Shown here piece after piece: positions 9,927 through 23,300 of a DNA stretch of 64,000 bases. This stretch comes from Linyphia triangularis. Lineage: Eukaryota > Arthropoda > Arachnida > Araneae > Linyphiidae. The stretch spans positions 921,429 to 985,428 of the forward strand of contig CAXBTE010000036.1 of assembly GCA_963978545.1 (NCBI GenBank). The letters run 5' to 3'. Below the pieces are notes generated by a model. That model searched no databases and was not told the DNA's origin. It saw only the letters and a program-made list of their open reading frames with translations. Both the position numbers and the translations under genes were made by a program. Within the stretch, counting starts at the first letter, position 1. Every line of letters begins with the position of its first letter.

Positions 9927-10090
9927 ACGTTTCATGAGAAAATCTCTGATTTAAGAATGATTGCAGTTTCTTATCAAACAACTGCAATTATTGAGAATTT
10001 AAATCTGAAATTACTAAATACCAGTGCTCTTAGGGGTTTTTGATCATTGTATTATTTTGCGACAGAGCAAATTGCGTTCACACTTTCTGA
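9927..10090 (+). repeat. Q subunit A (reference copy)
   Basis: About 164 bp. Marked by ctctgatttaagaatg, an inverted repeat (see 9960-9988), actagtgctcttagggg in most other copies (this copy reads taccagtgc), and gcgacagagcaaattgcg. It carries the fewest long T runs of the four subunits and seems the most constant in length. Confidence 0.85.
9960..9988. repeat. Inverted repeat (hairpin-capable) in subunit A
   Basis: Perfect 9-bp inverted repeat, attgcagtt and aactgcaat, separated by an 11-base spacer (tcttatcaaac). It is present in most Q copies. A few copies carry one arm mismatch (gcaatttc, gcattttc or ctgcattt). In the Y variant the spacer changes (tcatattaaac) while both arms stay intact. 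Any function is unknown. Confidence 0.75.
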
Positions 10091-10254
10091 ACGTCACTTT
10101 AGAAAAGTTCTATTTCCAAAATGATTGAAGTATTTATGTTAAAAACTAGTCTGCATAGTAGTTGAAGTTTAAAATTATGAAATACTAGCGAAAATATCTT
10201 TTTTTGAAATTTTTTTTAGTTTTCGAAATAAAGATTTTAAAAGGCATTTTTTTG
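10091..10254 (+). repeat. Q subunit B (reference copy)
   Basis: About 164 bp. Marked by acgtcactttagaaaag, ccaaaatgattgaag, aaaaactagtctgcat, atgaaatactagcg and gttttcgaaataaag. It holds the ctgcat/ctgcag polymorphism and a variable T run before the next subunit. Confidence 0.85.
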
Positions 10255-10418
10255 ACGTTTTATGAGAAAAGTGCTAAGTGTAGATTGATTGATGTTTTTG
10301 AACAAAAAACTAGCTTGTATTACAATTTAATTCTAAATTGATACAATACTGGGAAAAATTGCTATTTTTGAACCTTTTTTCAGTTTTTGACCCAAAGATT
10401 TCCAAACACCCTTTTTTC
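10255..10418 (+). repeat. Q subunit C (reference copy)
   Basis: About 164 bp. Carries most of the bases that separate type I from type II. Also contains aaattgatacaatactggg and a polypyrimidine string ending in ttttttcag, followed by tttttgacccaaagattt. The latter resembles a nematode 3' splice site, but with no exon following it is read as chance sequence. Confidence 0.85.
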
Positions 10419-10579
10419 ATGTTTCATGAGAAAAGCTCTAATTATAATATGATTGCAATTTTTGAGTAAGAAACTGTATTGCCTAGGCCTTAAGGTTCAA
10501 AACTATTAAATACAAGTGAAATTAGCTAATTTTAAGCATTTTTTTTACTTTTCGAAAAAAACTTTTTTTCCGTTTTTAC
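10419..10579 (+). repeat. Q subunit D (reference copy)
   Basis: About 161 bp. Contains gagtaagaaactgtatt, the polymorphic gcctaggccttaagg (or ccctaggctttaagg), aaatacaagtgaaattagc, and a run of alternating T and A tracts around the perfect palindrome ttttcgaaaa (10549-10558). The T runs near its end account for much of the 649-655 bp length range of Q. Confidence 0.85.
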
Positions 10580-10836
10580 ACGTTTCATGAGAAAATCTCT
10601 GATTTAAGAATGATTGCAGTTTCTTATCAAACAACTGCAATTATTGAGAATTTAAATCTGAAATTACTAAATACTAGTGCTCTTAGGGGTTTTTGATCAT
10701 TGTATTATTTTGCGACAGAGCAAATTGCGTTCACACTTTCTGAACGTCACTTTAGAAAAGTTCTATTTTCAAAATGATTGAAGTATTTATGTTAAAAACT
10801 AGTCTGCATAGTAGTTGAAGTTTAAAATTATGAAAT

Positions 10837-11461
10837 ACTACCGAAAATATCTTTTTTTGACATTTTTTGAATTTTCGAAACAAAGATTTTAAAAGGCATT
10901 TTTTTTTACGTTTTTTTAGAAAAGTGCTAAGAGTAGAATGATTGATGTTTTTGAATAAAAAACTAGCTTGTATTACAATTCAATTCTAAATTGATACAAT
11001 ACTGGGAAAATTTGCTATTTTTGAACTTTATTTCAGTTTTTGACCCAAAGATTTCCAAACATCCTTTTTTCATGTTTCATGAGAAAAGCTCTAATTATAC
11101 AATGATAGCAATTTTTGAGTAAGAAACTGTATTGCCTAGGCCTTAAGGTTCAAAACTATTAAATACAAGTGAAATTAGCTAATTTTAAGCATTTTTTTTA
11201 CTTTTCGAAAAAAACTTTTTTTTCCGTTTTTACATGTTTCATGAGAAAATCTCTGATTTAAGAATGATTGCAGTTTCATATTAAACAACTGCAATTATTG
11301 GGAATTTAAATCTGAAATTACTAAATACTAGTGCTATTAGGGGTTTTTGATCATTGTATTATTTTGCGACAGAGCAAATTGCGTTCACACTTTCTGAACT
11401 TCACTTTAGAAAAGTTCTATTTCCGAAATGATTGAAATATTTATGTTAAAAACTATTCTGC
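10837..11461 (+). repeat. X-Y cassette 1 (copies 5/6)
   Basis: Linked variant set: actaccgaaaat and gacattttttgaattttc at the end of B, tttttacgttttttt, gaactttatttcag and tacaatgatagc in X. In Y it continues with gtttcatattaaac, gtgctattagg, gaacttcac, ccgaaatgattgaaat and actattctgc. Ordinary Q sequence resumes after that. The cassette is about 620 bp and spans a repeat boundary. Confidence 0.87.
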
Positions 11462-14400
11462 ATAGTAGTTGAAGTTTAAAATTATGAAATACTAGCGAAA
11501 ATATCTTTTTTTGAAATTTTTTTTAGTTTTCGAAATAAAGATTTTAAAAGGCATTTTTTTGACGTTTTATGAGAAAAGTGCTAAGTGTAGATTGATTGAT
11601 GTTTTTGAACAAAAAACTAGCTTGTATTACAATTTAATTCTAAATTGATACAATACTGGGAAAAATTGCTATTTTTGAACCTTTTTTCAGTTTTTGACCC
11701 AAAGATTTCCAAACACCCTTTTTCATGTTTCATGAGAAAAGCTCTAATTATAATATGATTGCAATTTTTGAGTAAGAAACTGTATTGCCTAGGCCTTAAG
11801 GTTCAAAACTATTAAATACAAGTAAAATTAGCTAATTTTAAGCATTTTTTTTACTTTTCGAAAAAAACTTTTTTTCCGTTTTTACACGTTTCATGAGAAA
11901 ATCTCTGATTTAAGAATGATTGCAGTTTCTTATCAAACAACTGCAATTATTGAGAATTTAAATCTGAAATTACTAAATACTAGTGCTCTTAGGGGTTTTT
12001 GATCATTGTATTATTTTGCGACAGAGCAAATTGCATTCACACTTTCTGAACGTCACTTTAGAAAAGTTCTATTTCCAAAATGATTGAAGTATTTATGTTA
12101 AAAACTAGTCTGCATAGTAGTTAAAGTTTAAAATTATGAAATACTAGCGAAAATATCTTTTTTTGAAATTTTTTTTAGTTTTCGAAATAAAGATTTTAAA
12201 AGGCATTTTTTTGACGTTTTATGAGAAAAGTGCTAAGTGTAGATTGATTGATGTTTTTGAACAAAAAACTAGCTTGTATTACAATTTAATTCTAAATTGA
12301 TACAATACTGGGAAAAATTGCTATTTTTGAACCTTTTTTCAGTTTTTGACCCAAAGATTTCCAAACACCCTTTTTTCATGTTTCATGAGAAAAGCTCTAA
12401 TTATAATATGATTGCAATTTTTGAGTAAGAAAGTGTATTGCCTACGCCTTAAGGTTCAAAACTATTAAATACAAGTGAAATTAGCTAATTTTAAGCATTT
12501 TTTTTACTTTTCGAAAAAAACTTTTTTTCCGTTTTTACACGTTTCATGAGAAAATCTCTGATTTAAGAATCATTGCAGTTTCTTATCAAACAACTGCAAT
12601 TATTGAGAATTTAAATCTGAAATTACTAAATACTAGTGCTCTTAGGGGTTTTTGATCATTATATTATTTTGCGACAGAGCAAATTGCATTCACACTTTCT
12701 GAACGTCACTTTAGAAAAGTTCTATTTCCAAAATGATTGAAGTATTTATGTTAAAAACTAGTCTGCATAGTAGTTAAAGTTTAAAATTATGAAATACTAG
12801 CGAAAATATCTTTTTTTGAAATTTTTTTTAGTTTTCGAAATAAAGATTTTAAAAGGCATTTTTTTGACGTTTTATGAGAAAAGTGCTAAGTGTAGATTGA
12901 TTGATGTTTTTGAACAAAAAACTAGCTTGTATTACAATTTAATTCTAAATTGATACAATACTGGGAAAAATTGCTATTTTTGAACCTTTTTTCAGTTTTT
13001 GACCCAAAGATTTCCAAACACCCTTTTTTCATGTTTCATGAGAAAAGCTCTAATTATAATATGATTGCAATTTTTGAGTAAGAAAGTGTATTGCCTACGC
13101 CTTAAGGTTCAAAACTATTAAATACAAGTGAAATTAGCTAATTTTAAGCATTTTTTTTACTTTTCGAAAAAAACTTTTTTTCCGTTTTTACACGTTTCAT
13201 GAGAAAATCTCTGATTTAAGAATCATTGCAGTTTCTTATCAAACAACTGCAATTATTGAGAATTTAAATCTGAAATTACTAAATACTAGTGCTCTTAGGG
13301 GTTTTTGATCATTGTATTATTTTGCGACAGAGCAAATTGCGTTCACACTTTCTGAACGTCACTTTAGAAAAGTTCTATTTCCAAAATGATTGAAGTATTT
13401 ATGTTAAAAACTAGTCTGCATAGTAGTTGAAGTTTAAAATTATGAAATACTAGCGAAAATATCTTTTTTTGAAATTTTTTTTAGTTTTCGAAATAAAGAT
13501 TTTAAAAGGCATTTTTTTGACGTTTTATGAGAAAAGTGCTAAGTGTAGATTGATTGATGTTTTTGAACAAAAAACTAGCTTGTATTACAATTTAATTCTA
13601 AATTGATACAATACTGGGAAAAATTGCTATTTTTGAACCTTTTTTCAGTTTTTGACCCAAAGATTTCCAAACACCCTTTTTTCATGTTTCATGAGGAAAG
13701 CTCTAATTATAATATGATTGCAATTTTTGAGTAAGAAACTGTATTCCCTAGGCTTTAAGGTTCAAAACTATTAAATACAAGTGAAATTAGCTAATTTTAA
13801 GCATTTTTTTTTACTTTTCGAAAAAAACTTTTTTTCCGTTTTTACACGTTTCATGAGAAAATCTCTGATTTAAGAATGATTGCAGTTTCTTATCAAACAA
13901 CTGCATTTATTGAGAATTTAAATCTGAAATTACTAAATACTAGTGCTCTTAGGGGTTTTTGATCATTGTATTATTTTGCGACAGAGCAAATTGCGTTCAC
14001 ACTTTCTGAACGTCACTTTAGAAAAGTTCTATTTCCAAAATGATTGAAGTATTTATGTTAAAAACTAGTCTGCAGAGTAGTTGAAGTTTAAAATTATGAA
14101 ATACTAGCGAAAATATATTTTTTGAAATTTTTTTAATTTTCGAAACAAAGATTTTAAAAGGCATTTTTTTGGCGTTTTTTTAGAAAAGTGCTAAGAGTAG
14201 AATGATTGATGTTTTTGAATAAAAAACTAGCTTGTATAACAATTCAATTCTAAATTGATACAATACTGGGAAAATTTGCTATTTTTGAACTTTTCTTCAG
14301 TTTTTGACCCAAAGATTTCCAAACATCCTTTTTTCATGTTTCATGAGAAAAGCTCTAATTATACAATGATTGCAATTTTTGAGTAAGAAACTGTATTGCC

Positions 14401-16453
14401 TAGGCCTTAAGGTTCAAAACTATAAATACAAGTGAAATTAGCTAATTTTAAGCATTTTTTTTACTTTTCGAAAAAAACTTTTTTTCCGTTTTTACACGTT
14501 TCATGAGAAAATCTCTGATTTAAGAATGATTGCAATTTCTTATCAAACAACTGCAATTATTGAGAATTTAAATCTGAAATTACTAAATACTAGTGCTCTT
14601 AGGGGTTTTTAATCATTGTATTATTTTGCGACAGAGCAAATTGCGTTCACACTTTCTGAACGTCACTTTAGAAAAATTCCATTTCCAAAATGATTGAAGT
14701 ATTTATGTTAAAAACTAGTCTGCATAGTAGCTGAAGTTAAAAATTATGAAATACTAGCGAAAATATCTTTTTTTGAAATTTCTTTTAGTTTTCGAAATAA
14801 AGATTTTAAAAGGCATTTTTTTGACGTTTTATGAGAAAAGTGCTAAGTGTAGATTGATTGATGTTTTTGAACAAAAAACTAGCTTGTATTACAATTTAAT
14901 TCTAAATTGATACAATACTGGGAAAAATTGCTATTTTTGAACCTTTTTTCAGTTTTTGACCCAAAGATTTCCAAACACCCTTTTTTCATGTTTCATGAGA
15001 AAAGCTCTAATTATAATATGATTGCAATTTTTGAGTAAGAAACTGTATTCCCTAGGCTTTAAGGTTCAAAACTATTAAATACAAGTGAAATTAGCTAATT
15101 TTAATCATTTTTTTTACTTTTCGAAAAAAACTTTTTTTCCGTTTTTACACGTTTCATGAGAAAATCTCTGATTTAAGAATGATTGCAGTTTCTTATCAAA
15201 CAACTGCAATTATTGAGAATTTAAATCTGAAATTACTAAATACTAGTGCTCTTAGGGGTTTTTGATCATTGTATTATTTTGCGACAGAGCAAATTGCGTT
15301 CACACTTTCTGAACGTCACTTTAGAAAAGTTCTATTTCCAAAATGATTGAAGTATTTATGTTAAAAACTAGTCTGCAGAGTAGTTGAAGTTTAAAATTAT
15401 GAAATACTAGCGAAAATATCTTTTTTGAAATTTTTTTAATTTTCGAAACAAAGATTTTAAAAGGCATTTTTTTGACGTTTTTTTAGAAAAGTGCTAAGAG
15501 TAGAATGATTGATGTTTTTGAATAAAAAACTAGCTTGTATAACAATTCAATTCTAAATTGATACAATACTGGGAAAATTTGCTATTTTTGAACTTTTTTT
15601 CAGTTTTTGACCCAAAGATTTCCAAACATCCTTTTTTCATGTTTCATGAGAAAAGCTCTAATTATACAATGATTGCAATTTTTGAGTAAGAAACTGTATT
15701 GCCTAGGCCTTAAGGTTCAAAACTATTAAATACAAGTGAAATTAGCTAATTTTAAGCATTTTTTTTACTTTTCGAAAAAAACTTTTTTTCCGTTTTTACA
15801 TGTTTCATGAGAAAATCTCTGATTTAAGAATGATTGCATTTTCTTATCAAACAACTGCAATTATTGAGAATTTAAATCTGAAATTACTAAATACTAGTGC
15901 TCTTAGGGGTTTTTGATCATTGTATTATTTTGCGACAGAGCAAATTGCGTTCACACTTTCTGAACGTCACTTTAGAAAAGTTCTATTTCCAAAATGATTG
16001 AAGTATTTATGTTAAAAACTAGTCTGCATAGTAGTTGAAGTTTAAAATTATGAAATACTAGCGAAAATATCTTTTTTTGAAATTTTTTTTAGTTTTCGAA
16101 ATAAAGATTTTAAAAGGCATTTTTTTTGACGTTTTATGAGAAATGTGCTAAGTGTAGATTGATTGATGTTTTTGAACAAAAAACTAGCTTGTATTACAAT
16201 TTAATTCTAAATTGATACAATACTGGGAAAAATTGCTATTTTTGAACATTTTTTCAGTTTTTGACCCAAAGATTTCCAAACACCCTTTTTTCATGTTTCA
16301 TGAGAAAAGCTCTAATTATAATATGATTGCAATTTTTGAGTAAGAAACTGTATTGCCTAGGCCTTAAGGTTCAAAACTATTAAATACAAGTGAAATTAGC
16401 TAATTTTAAGCATTTTTTTTACTTTTCGAAAAAAACTTTTTTTCCGTTTTTAC
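11234..16453 (+). repeat. Q copies 6-13
   Basis: Copy starts: 11234, 11886, 12539, 13192, 13846, 14496, 15149, 15800. Copy 6 is a Y copy. Copies 7 and 8 share gcattcacac, tagttaaag and gtattgcctacgcc. Copies 8 and 9 share gaatcattgcag. Copy 9 has atgaggaaagc. Copies 10 and 12 are type II; copy 10 has ctgcatttattg, atatattttttg and ctataaatac. Copy 11 has ggtttttaatcattg. This ordered set of variants reappears, shortened, at copies 15-19 and 39-42. Confidence 0.88.
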
Positions 16454-19400
16454 ACGTTTCATGAGAAAATCTCTGATTTAAGAATGATTGCAGTTTCTTA
16501 TCAAACAACTGCAATTATTGAGAATTTAAATCTGAAATTACTAAATACTAGTGCTCTTAGGGGTTTTTGATCATTGTATTATTTTGCGACAGAGCAAATT
16601 GCGTTCACACTTTCTGAACGTCACTTTAGAAAAGTTCTATTTCCAAAATGATTGAAGTATTTATGTTAAAAACTAGTCTGCAGAGTAGTTGAAGTTTAAA
16701 ATTATGAAATACTACCGAAAATATCTTTTTTTGACATTTTTTGAATTTTCGAAACAAAGATTTTAAAAGGCATTTTTTTTTACGTTTTTTTAGAAAAGTG
16801 CTAAGAGTAGAATGATTGATGTTTTTGAATAAAAAACTAGCTTGTATTACAATTCAATTCTAAATTGATACAATACTGGGAAAATTTGCTATTTTTGAAC
16901 TTTATTTCAGTTTTTGACCCAAAGATTTCCAAACATCCTTTTTTCATGTTTCATGAGAAAAGCTCTAATTATACAATGATAGCAATTTTTGAGTAAGAAA
17001 CTGTATTGCCTAGGCCTTAAGGTTCAAAACTATTAAATACAAGTGAAATTAGCTAATTTTAAGCATTTTTTTTACTTTTCGAAAAAAACTTTTTTTCCGT
17101 TTTTACATGTTTCATGAGAAAATCTCTGATTTAAGAATGATTGCAGTTTCATATTAAACAACTGCAATTATTGAGAATTTAAATCTGAAATTACTAAATA
17201 CTAGTGCTATTAGGGGTTTTTGATCATTGTATTATTTTGCGACAGAGCAAATTGCGTTCACACTTTCTGAACTTCACTTTAGAAAAGTTCTATTTCCGAA
17301 ATGATTGAAATATTTATGTTAAAAACTATTCTGCATAGTAGTTGAAGTTTAAAATTATGAAATACTAGCGAAAATATCTTTTTTTGAAATTTTTTTTAGT
17401 TTTCGAAATAAAGATTTTAAAAGGCATTTTTTTGACGTTTTATGAGAAAAGTGCTAAGTGTAGATTGATTGATGTTTTTGAACAAAAAACTAGCTTGTAT
17501 TACAATTTAATTCTAAATTGATACAATACTGGGAAAAATTGCTATTTTTGAACCTTTTTTCAGTTTTTGACCCAAAGATTTCCAAACACCCTTTTTCATG
17601 TTTCATGAGAAAAGCTCTAATTATAATATGATTGCAATTTTTGAGTAAGAAACTGTATTGCCTAGGCCTTAAGGTTCAAAACTATTAAATACAAGTAAAA
17701 TTAGCTAATTTTAAGCATTTTTTTTACTTTTCGAAAAAAACTTTTTTTCCGTTTTTACACGTTTCATGAGAAAATCTCTGATTTAAGAATGATTGCAGTT
17801 TCTTATCAAACAACTGCAATTATTGAGAATTTAAATCTGAAATTACTAAATACTAGTGCTCTTAGGGGTTTTTGATCATTGTATTATTTTGCGACAGAGC
17901 AAATTGCATTCACACTTTCTGAACGTCACTTTAGAAAAGTTCTATTTCCAAAATGATTGAAGTATTTATGTTAAAAACTAGTCTGCATAGTAGTTAAAGT
18001 TTAAAATTATGAAATACTAGCGAAAATATCTTTTTTTGAAATTTTTTTTAGTTTTCGAAATAAAGATTTTAAAAGGCATTTTTTTGACGTTTTATGAGAA
18101 AAGTGCTAAGTGTAGATTGATTGATGTTTTTGAACAAAAAACTAGCTTGTATTACAATTTAATTCTAAATTGATACAATACTGGGAAAAATTGCTATTTT
18201 TGAACCTTTTTTCAGTTTTTGACCCAAAGATTTCCAAACACCCTTTTTCATGTTTCATGAGAAAAGCTCTAATTATAATATGATTGCAATTTTTGAGTAA
18301 GAAACTGTATTGCCTAGGCCTTAAGGTTCAAAACTATTAAATACAAGTAAAATTAGCTAATTTTAAGCATTTTTTTTACTTTTCGAAAAAAACTTTTTTT
18401 CCGTTTTTACACGTTTCATGAGAAAATCTCTGATTTAAGAATGATTGCAGTTTCTTATCAAACAACTGCAATTATTGAGAATTTAAATCTGAAATTACTA
18501 AATACTAGTGCTCTTAGGGGTTTTTGATCATTGTATTATTTTGCGACAGAGCAAATTGCATTCACACTTTCTGAACGTCACTTTAGAAAAGTTCTATTTC
18601 CAAAATGATTGAAGTATTTATGTTAAAAACTAGTCTGCATAGTAGTTAAAGTTTAAAATTATGAAATACTAGCGAAAATATCTTTTTTTGAAATTTTTTT
18701 TAGTTTTCGAAATAAAGATTTTAAAAGGCATTTTTTTGACGTTTTATGAGAAAAGTGCTAAGTGTAGATTGATTGATGTTTTTGAACAAAAAACTAGCTT
18801 GTATTACAATTTAATTCTAAATTGATACAATACTGGGAAAAATTGCTATTTTTGAACCTTTTTTCAGTTTTTGACCCAAAGATTTCCAAACACCCTTTTT
18901 TCATGTTTCATGAGGAAAGCTCTAATTATAATATGATTGCAATTTTTGAGTAAGAAACTGTATTCCCTATGCTTTAAGGTTCAAAACTATTAAATACAAG
19001 TGAAATTAGCTAATTTTAAGCATTTTTTTTTACTTTTCGAAAAAAACTTTTTTTCCGTTTTTACACGTTTCATGAGAAAATCTCTGATTTAAGAATGATT
19101 GCAGTTTCTTATCAAACAACTGCATTTATTGAGAATTTAAATCTGAAATTACTAAATACTAGTGCTCTTAGGGGTTTTTGATCATTGTATTATTTTGCGA
19201 CAGAGCAAATTGCGTTCACACTTTCTGAACGTCACTTTAGAAAAGTTCTATTTCCAAAATGATTGAAGTATTTATGTTAAAAACTAGTCTGCAGAGTAGT
19301 TGAAGTTTAAAATTATGAAATACTAGCGAAAATATATTTTTTGAAATTTTTTTAATTTTCGAAACAAAGATTTTAAAAGGCATTTTTTTGACGTTTTTTT

Positions 19401-20369
19401 AGAAAAGTGCTAAGAGTAGAATGATGGATGTTTTTGAATAAAAAACTAGCTTGTATAACAATTCAATTCTAAATTGATACAATACTGGGAAAATTTGCTA
19501 TTTTTGAACTTTTCTTCAGTTTTTGACCCAAAGATTTCCAAACATCCTTTTTTCATGTTTCATGAGAAAAGCTCTAATTATACAATGATTGCAATTTTTG
19601 AGTAAGAAACTGTATTGCCTAGGCCTTAAGGTTCAAAACTATAAATACAAGTGAAATTAGCTAATTTTAAGCATTTTTTTTACTTTTCGAAAAAAACTTT
19701 TTTTCCGTTTTTACACGTTTCATGAGAAAATCTCTGATTTAAGAATGATTGCAATTTCTTATCAAACAACTGCAATTATTGAGAATTTAAATCTGAAATT
19801 ACTAAATACTAGTGCTCTTAGGGGTTTTTAATCATTGTATTATTTTGCGACAGAGCAAATTGCGTTCACACTTTCTGAACGTCACTTTAGAAAAGTTCTA
19901 TTTCCAAAATGATTGAAGTATTTATGTTAAAAACTAGTCTGCATAGTAGTTGAAGTTTAAAATTATGAAATACTAGCGAAAATATCTTTTTTTGAAATTT
20001 TTTTTAGTTTTCGAAATAAAGATTTTAAAAGGCATTTTTTTTGACGTTTTATGAGAAATGTGCTAAGTGTAGATTGATTGATGTTTTTGAACAAAAAACT
20101 AGCTTGTATTACAATTTAATTCTAAATTGATACAATACTGGGAAAAATTGCTATTTTTGAACCTTTTTTCAGTTTTTGACCCAAAGATTTCCAAACACCC
20201 TTTTTTCATGTTTCATGAGAAAAGCTCTAATTATAATATGATTGCAATTTTTGAGTAAGAAACTGTATTCCCTAGGCTTTAAGGTTCAAAACTATTAAAT
20301 ACAAGTGAAATTAGCTAATTTTAAGCATTTTTTTTTACTTTTCGAAAAAAACTTTTTTTCCGTTTTTAC
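16454..20369 (+). repeat. Q copies 14-19
   Basis: Copy starts: 16454, 17107, 17759, 18411, 19065, 19715. Copy 14 is X and 15 is Y. Copies 16 and 17 carry gcattcacac and tagttaaag. Copy 17 has atgaggaaagc. Copy 18 is type II with ctgcatttattg, atatattttttg and ctataaatac. Copy 19 has ggtttttaatcattg. The order of markers matches copies 6-11 with one fewer intermediate copy. Confidence 0.88.
16709..17335 (+). repeat. X-Y cassette 2 (copies 14/15)
   Basis: Same full marker set as at 10837-11461, preceded here by ctgcagagtag in place of ctgcatagtag. Downstream sequence (caccctttttcatg, aagtaaaattagc) also matches cassette 1, so the duplicated stretch is longer than the cassette. Confidence 0.87.
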
Positions 20370-23300
20370 ACGTTTCATGAGAAAATCTCTGATTTAAGAA
20401 TGATTGCAGTTTCTTATCAAACAACTGCAATTATTGAGAATTTAAATCTGAAATTACTAAATACTAGTGCTCTTAGGGGTTTTTGATCATTGTATTATTT
20501 TGCGACAGAGCAAATTGCGTTCACACTTTCTGAACGTCACTTTAGAAAAGTTCTATTTCCAAAATGATTGAAGTATTTATGTTAAAAACTAGTCTGCATA
20601 GTAGTTGAAGTTTAAAATTATGAAATACTAGCGAAAATATCTTTTTTTGAAATTTTTTTTAGTTTTCGAAATAAAGATTTTAAAAGGCATTTTTTTTGAC
20701 GTTTTATGAGAAAAGTGCTAAGTGTAGATTGATTGATGTTTTTGAACAAAAAACTAGCTTGTATTACAATTTAATTCTAAATTGATACAATACTGGGAAA
20801 AATTGCTATTTTTGAACCTTTTTTCAGTTTTTGACCCAAAGATTTCCAAACACCCTTTTTTCATGTTTCATGAGAAAAGCTCTAATTATAATATGATTGC
20901 AATTTTTGAGTAAGAAACTGTATTGCCTAGGCCTTAAGGTTCAAAACTATTAAATACAAGTGAAATTAGCTAATTTTAAGCATTTTTTTTTACTTTTCGA
21001 AAAAAACTTTTTTTCCGTTTTTACACGTTTCATGAGAAAATCTCTGATTTAAGAATGATTGCAGTTTCTTATCAAACAACTGCAATTATTGAGAATTTAA
21101 ATCTGAAATTACTAAATACTAGTGCTCTTAGGGGTTTTTGATCATTGTATTATTTTGCGACAGAGCAAATTGCGTTCACACTTTCTGAACGTCACTTTAG
21201 AAAAGTTCTATTTCCAAAATGATTGAAGTATTTATGTTAAAAACTAGTCTGCATAGTAGTTGAAGTTTAAAATTATGAAATACTAGCGAAAATATCTTTT
21301 TTTGAAATTTTTTTTAGTTTTCGAAATAAAGATTTTAAAAGGCATTTTTTTTGACGTTTTATGAGAAAAGTGCTAAGTGTAGATTGATTGATGTTTTTGA
21401 ACAAAAAACTAGCTTGTATTACAATTTAATTCTAAATTGATACAATACTGGGAAAAATTGCTATTTTTGAACCTTTTTTCAGTTTTTGACCCAAAGATTT
21501 CCAAACACCCTTTTTTCATGTTTCATGAGAAAAGCTCTAATTATAATATGATTGCAATTTTTGAGTAAGAAACTGTATTGCCTAGGCCTTAAGGTTCAAA
21601 ACTATTAAATACAAGTGAAATTAGCTAATTTTAAGCATTTTTTTTACTTTTCGAAAAAAACTTTTTTTCCGTTTTTACACGTTTCATGAGAAAATCTCTG
21701 ATTTAAGAATGATTGCAGTTTCTTATCAAACAACTGCAATTATTGAGAATTTAAATCTGAAATTACTAAATACTAGTGCTCTTAGGGGTTTTTGATCATT
21801 GTATTATTTTGCGACAGAGCAAATTGCGTTCACACTTTCTGAACGTCACTTTAGAAAAGTTCTATTTCCAAAATGATTGAAGTATTTATGTTAAAAACTA
21901 GTCTGCAGAGTAGTTGAAGTTTAAAATTATGAAATACTAGCGAAAATATATTTTTTGAAATTTTTTTAATTTTCGAAACAAAGATTTTAAAAGGCATTTT
22001 TTTGACGTTTTTTTAGAAAAGTGCTAAGAGTAGAATGATTGATGTTTTTGAATAAAAAACTAGCTTGTATAACAATTCAATTCTAAATTGATACAATACT
22101 TGGAAAAATTGCTATTTTTGAACCTTTTTTCAGTTTTTGACCCAAAGATTTCCAAACACCCTTTTTTCATGTTTCATGAGAAAAGCTCTAATTATAATAT
22201 GATTGCAATTTTTGAGTAAGAAACTGTATTCCCTAGGCTTTAAGGTTCAAAACTATTAAATACAAGTGAAATTAGCTAATTTTAATCATTTTTTTTACTT
22301 TTCGAAAAAAACTTTTTTTCCGTTTTTACACGTTTCATGAGAAAATCTCTGATTTAAGAATGATTGCAGTTTCTTATCAAACAACTGCAATTATTGAGAA
22401 TTTAAATTTGAAATTACTAAATACTAGTGCTCTTAGGGGTTTTTGATCATTGTATTATTTTGCGACAGAGCAAATTGCGTTCACACTTTCTGAACGTCAC
22501 TTTAGAAAAGTTCTATTTCCAAAATGATTGAAGTATTTATGTTAAAAACTAGTCTGCATAGTAGTTGAAGTTTAAAATTATGAAACACTAGCGAAAATAT
22601 CTTTTTTTGAAATTTTTTTTAGTTTTCGAAATAAAGATTTTAAAAGGCATTTTTTTTGACGTTTTATGAGAAAAGTGCTAAGTGTAGATTGATTGATGTT
22701 TTTGAACAAAAAACTAGCTTGTATTACAATTTAATTCTAAATTGATACAATACTGGGAAAAATTGCTATTTTTGAACCTTTTTTCAGTTTTTGACCCAAA
22801 GATTTCCAAACACCCTTTTTTCATGTTTCATGAGAAAAGCTCTAATTATAATATGATTGCAATTTTTGAGTAAGAAACTGTATTGCCTAGGCCTTAAGGT
22901 TCAAAACTATTAAATACAAGTGAAATTAGCTAATTTTAAGCATTTTTTTTTACTTTTCGAAAAAAACTTTTTTTCCGTTTTTACACGTTTCATGAGAAAA
23001 TCTCTGATTTAAGAATGATTGCAGTTTCTTATCAAACAACTGCAATTATTGAGAATTTAAATCTGAAATTACTAAATACTAGTGCTCTTAGGGGTTTTTG
23101 ATCATTGTATTATTTTGCGACAGAGCAAATTGCGTTCACACTTTCTGAACGTCACTTTAGAAAAGTTCTATTTCCAAAATGATTGAAGTATTTATGTTAA
23201 AAACTAGTCTGCATAGTAGTTGAAGTTTAAAATTATGAAATACTAGCGAAAATATCTTTTTTTGAAATTTTTTTTAGTTTTCGAAATAAAGATTTTAAAA

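Larger units (their letters stand above)
9927..10579 (+). repeat. Q copy 4: reference type I repeat
   Basis: A complete 653-bp repeat of the commoner type, made of four diverged subunits of 164, 164, 164 and 161 bp. Subunit starts align on a shared opening: acgtttcatgagaaaat (A), acgtcactttagaaaag (B), acgttttatgagaaaag (C) and atgtttcatgagaaaag (D). A second shared block (atgattg in A, B and D; attgattg in C) follows about 30 bases in. A third lies about 50 bases further (gaaatact or aaatac in A, B and D; tgatacaatact in C). Confidence 0.92.
7967..11233 (+). repeat. Q copies 1-5
   Basis: Copy starts: 7968, 8622, 9275, 9927, 10580. Copies 1 and 5 have the X form of C/D (tttttacgttttttt, gaactttatttcag, tacaatgatagc). 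Copy 3 is ordinary type II; 2 and 4 are type I. Copy 1 is the only clear X copy not followed by a Y copy. Copies 3 and 4 share private variants (agatctaatt at 9781, taccagtgc near 10018) with copies 28 and 29, 16318 bp to the right. Confidence 0.88.

Noticed and set aside
10390..10400. 3' splice site of a spliced gene (ttttttcag in subunit C)
   Set aside because: It recurs in every Q copy and is followed by stop-rich, T-rich repeat sequence with no exon-like frame.
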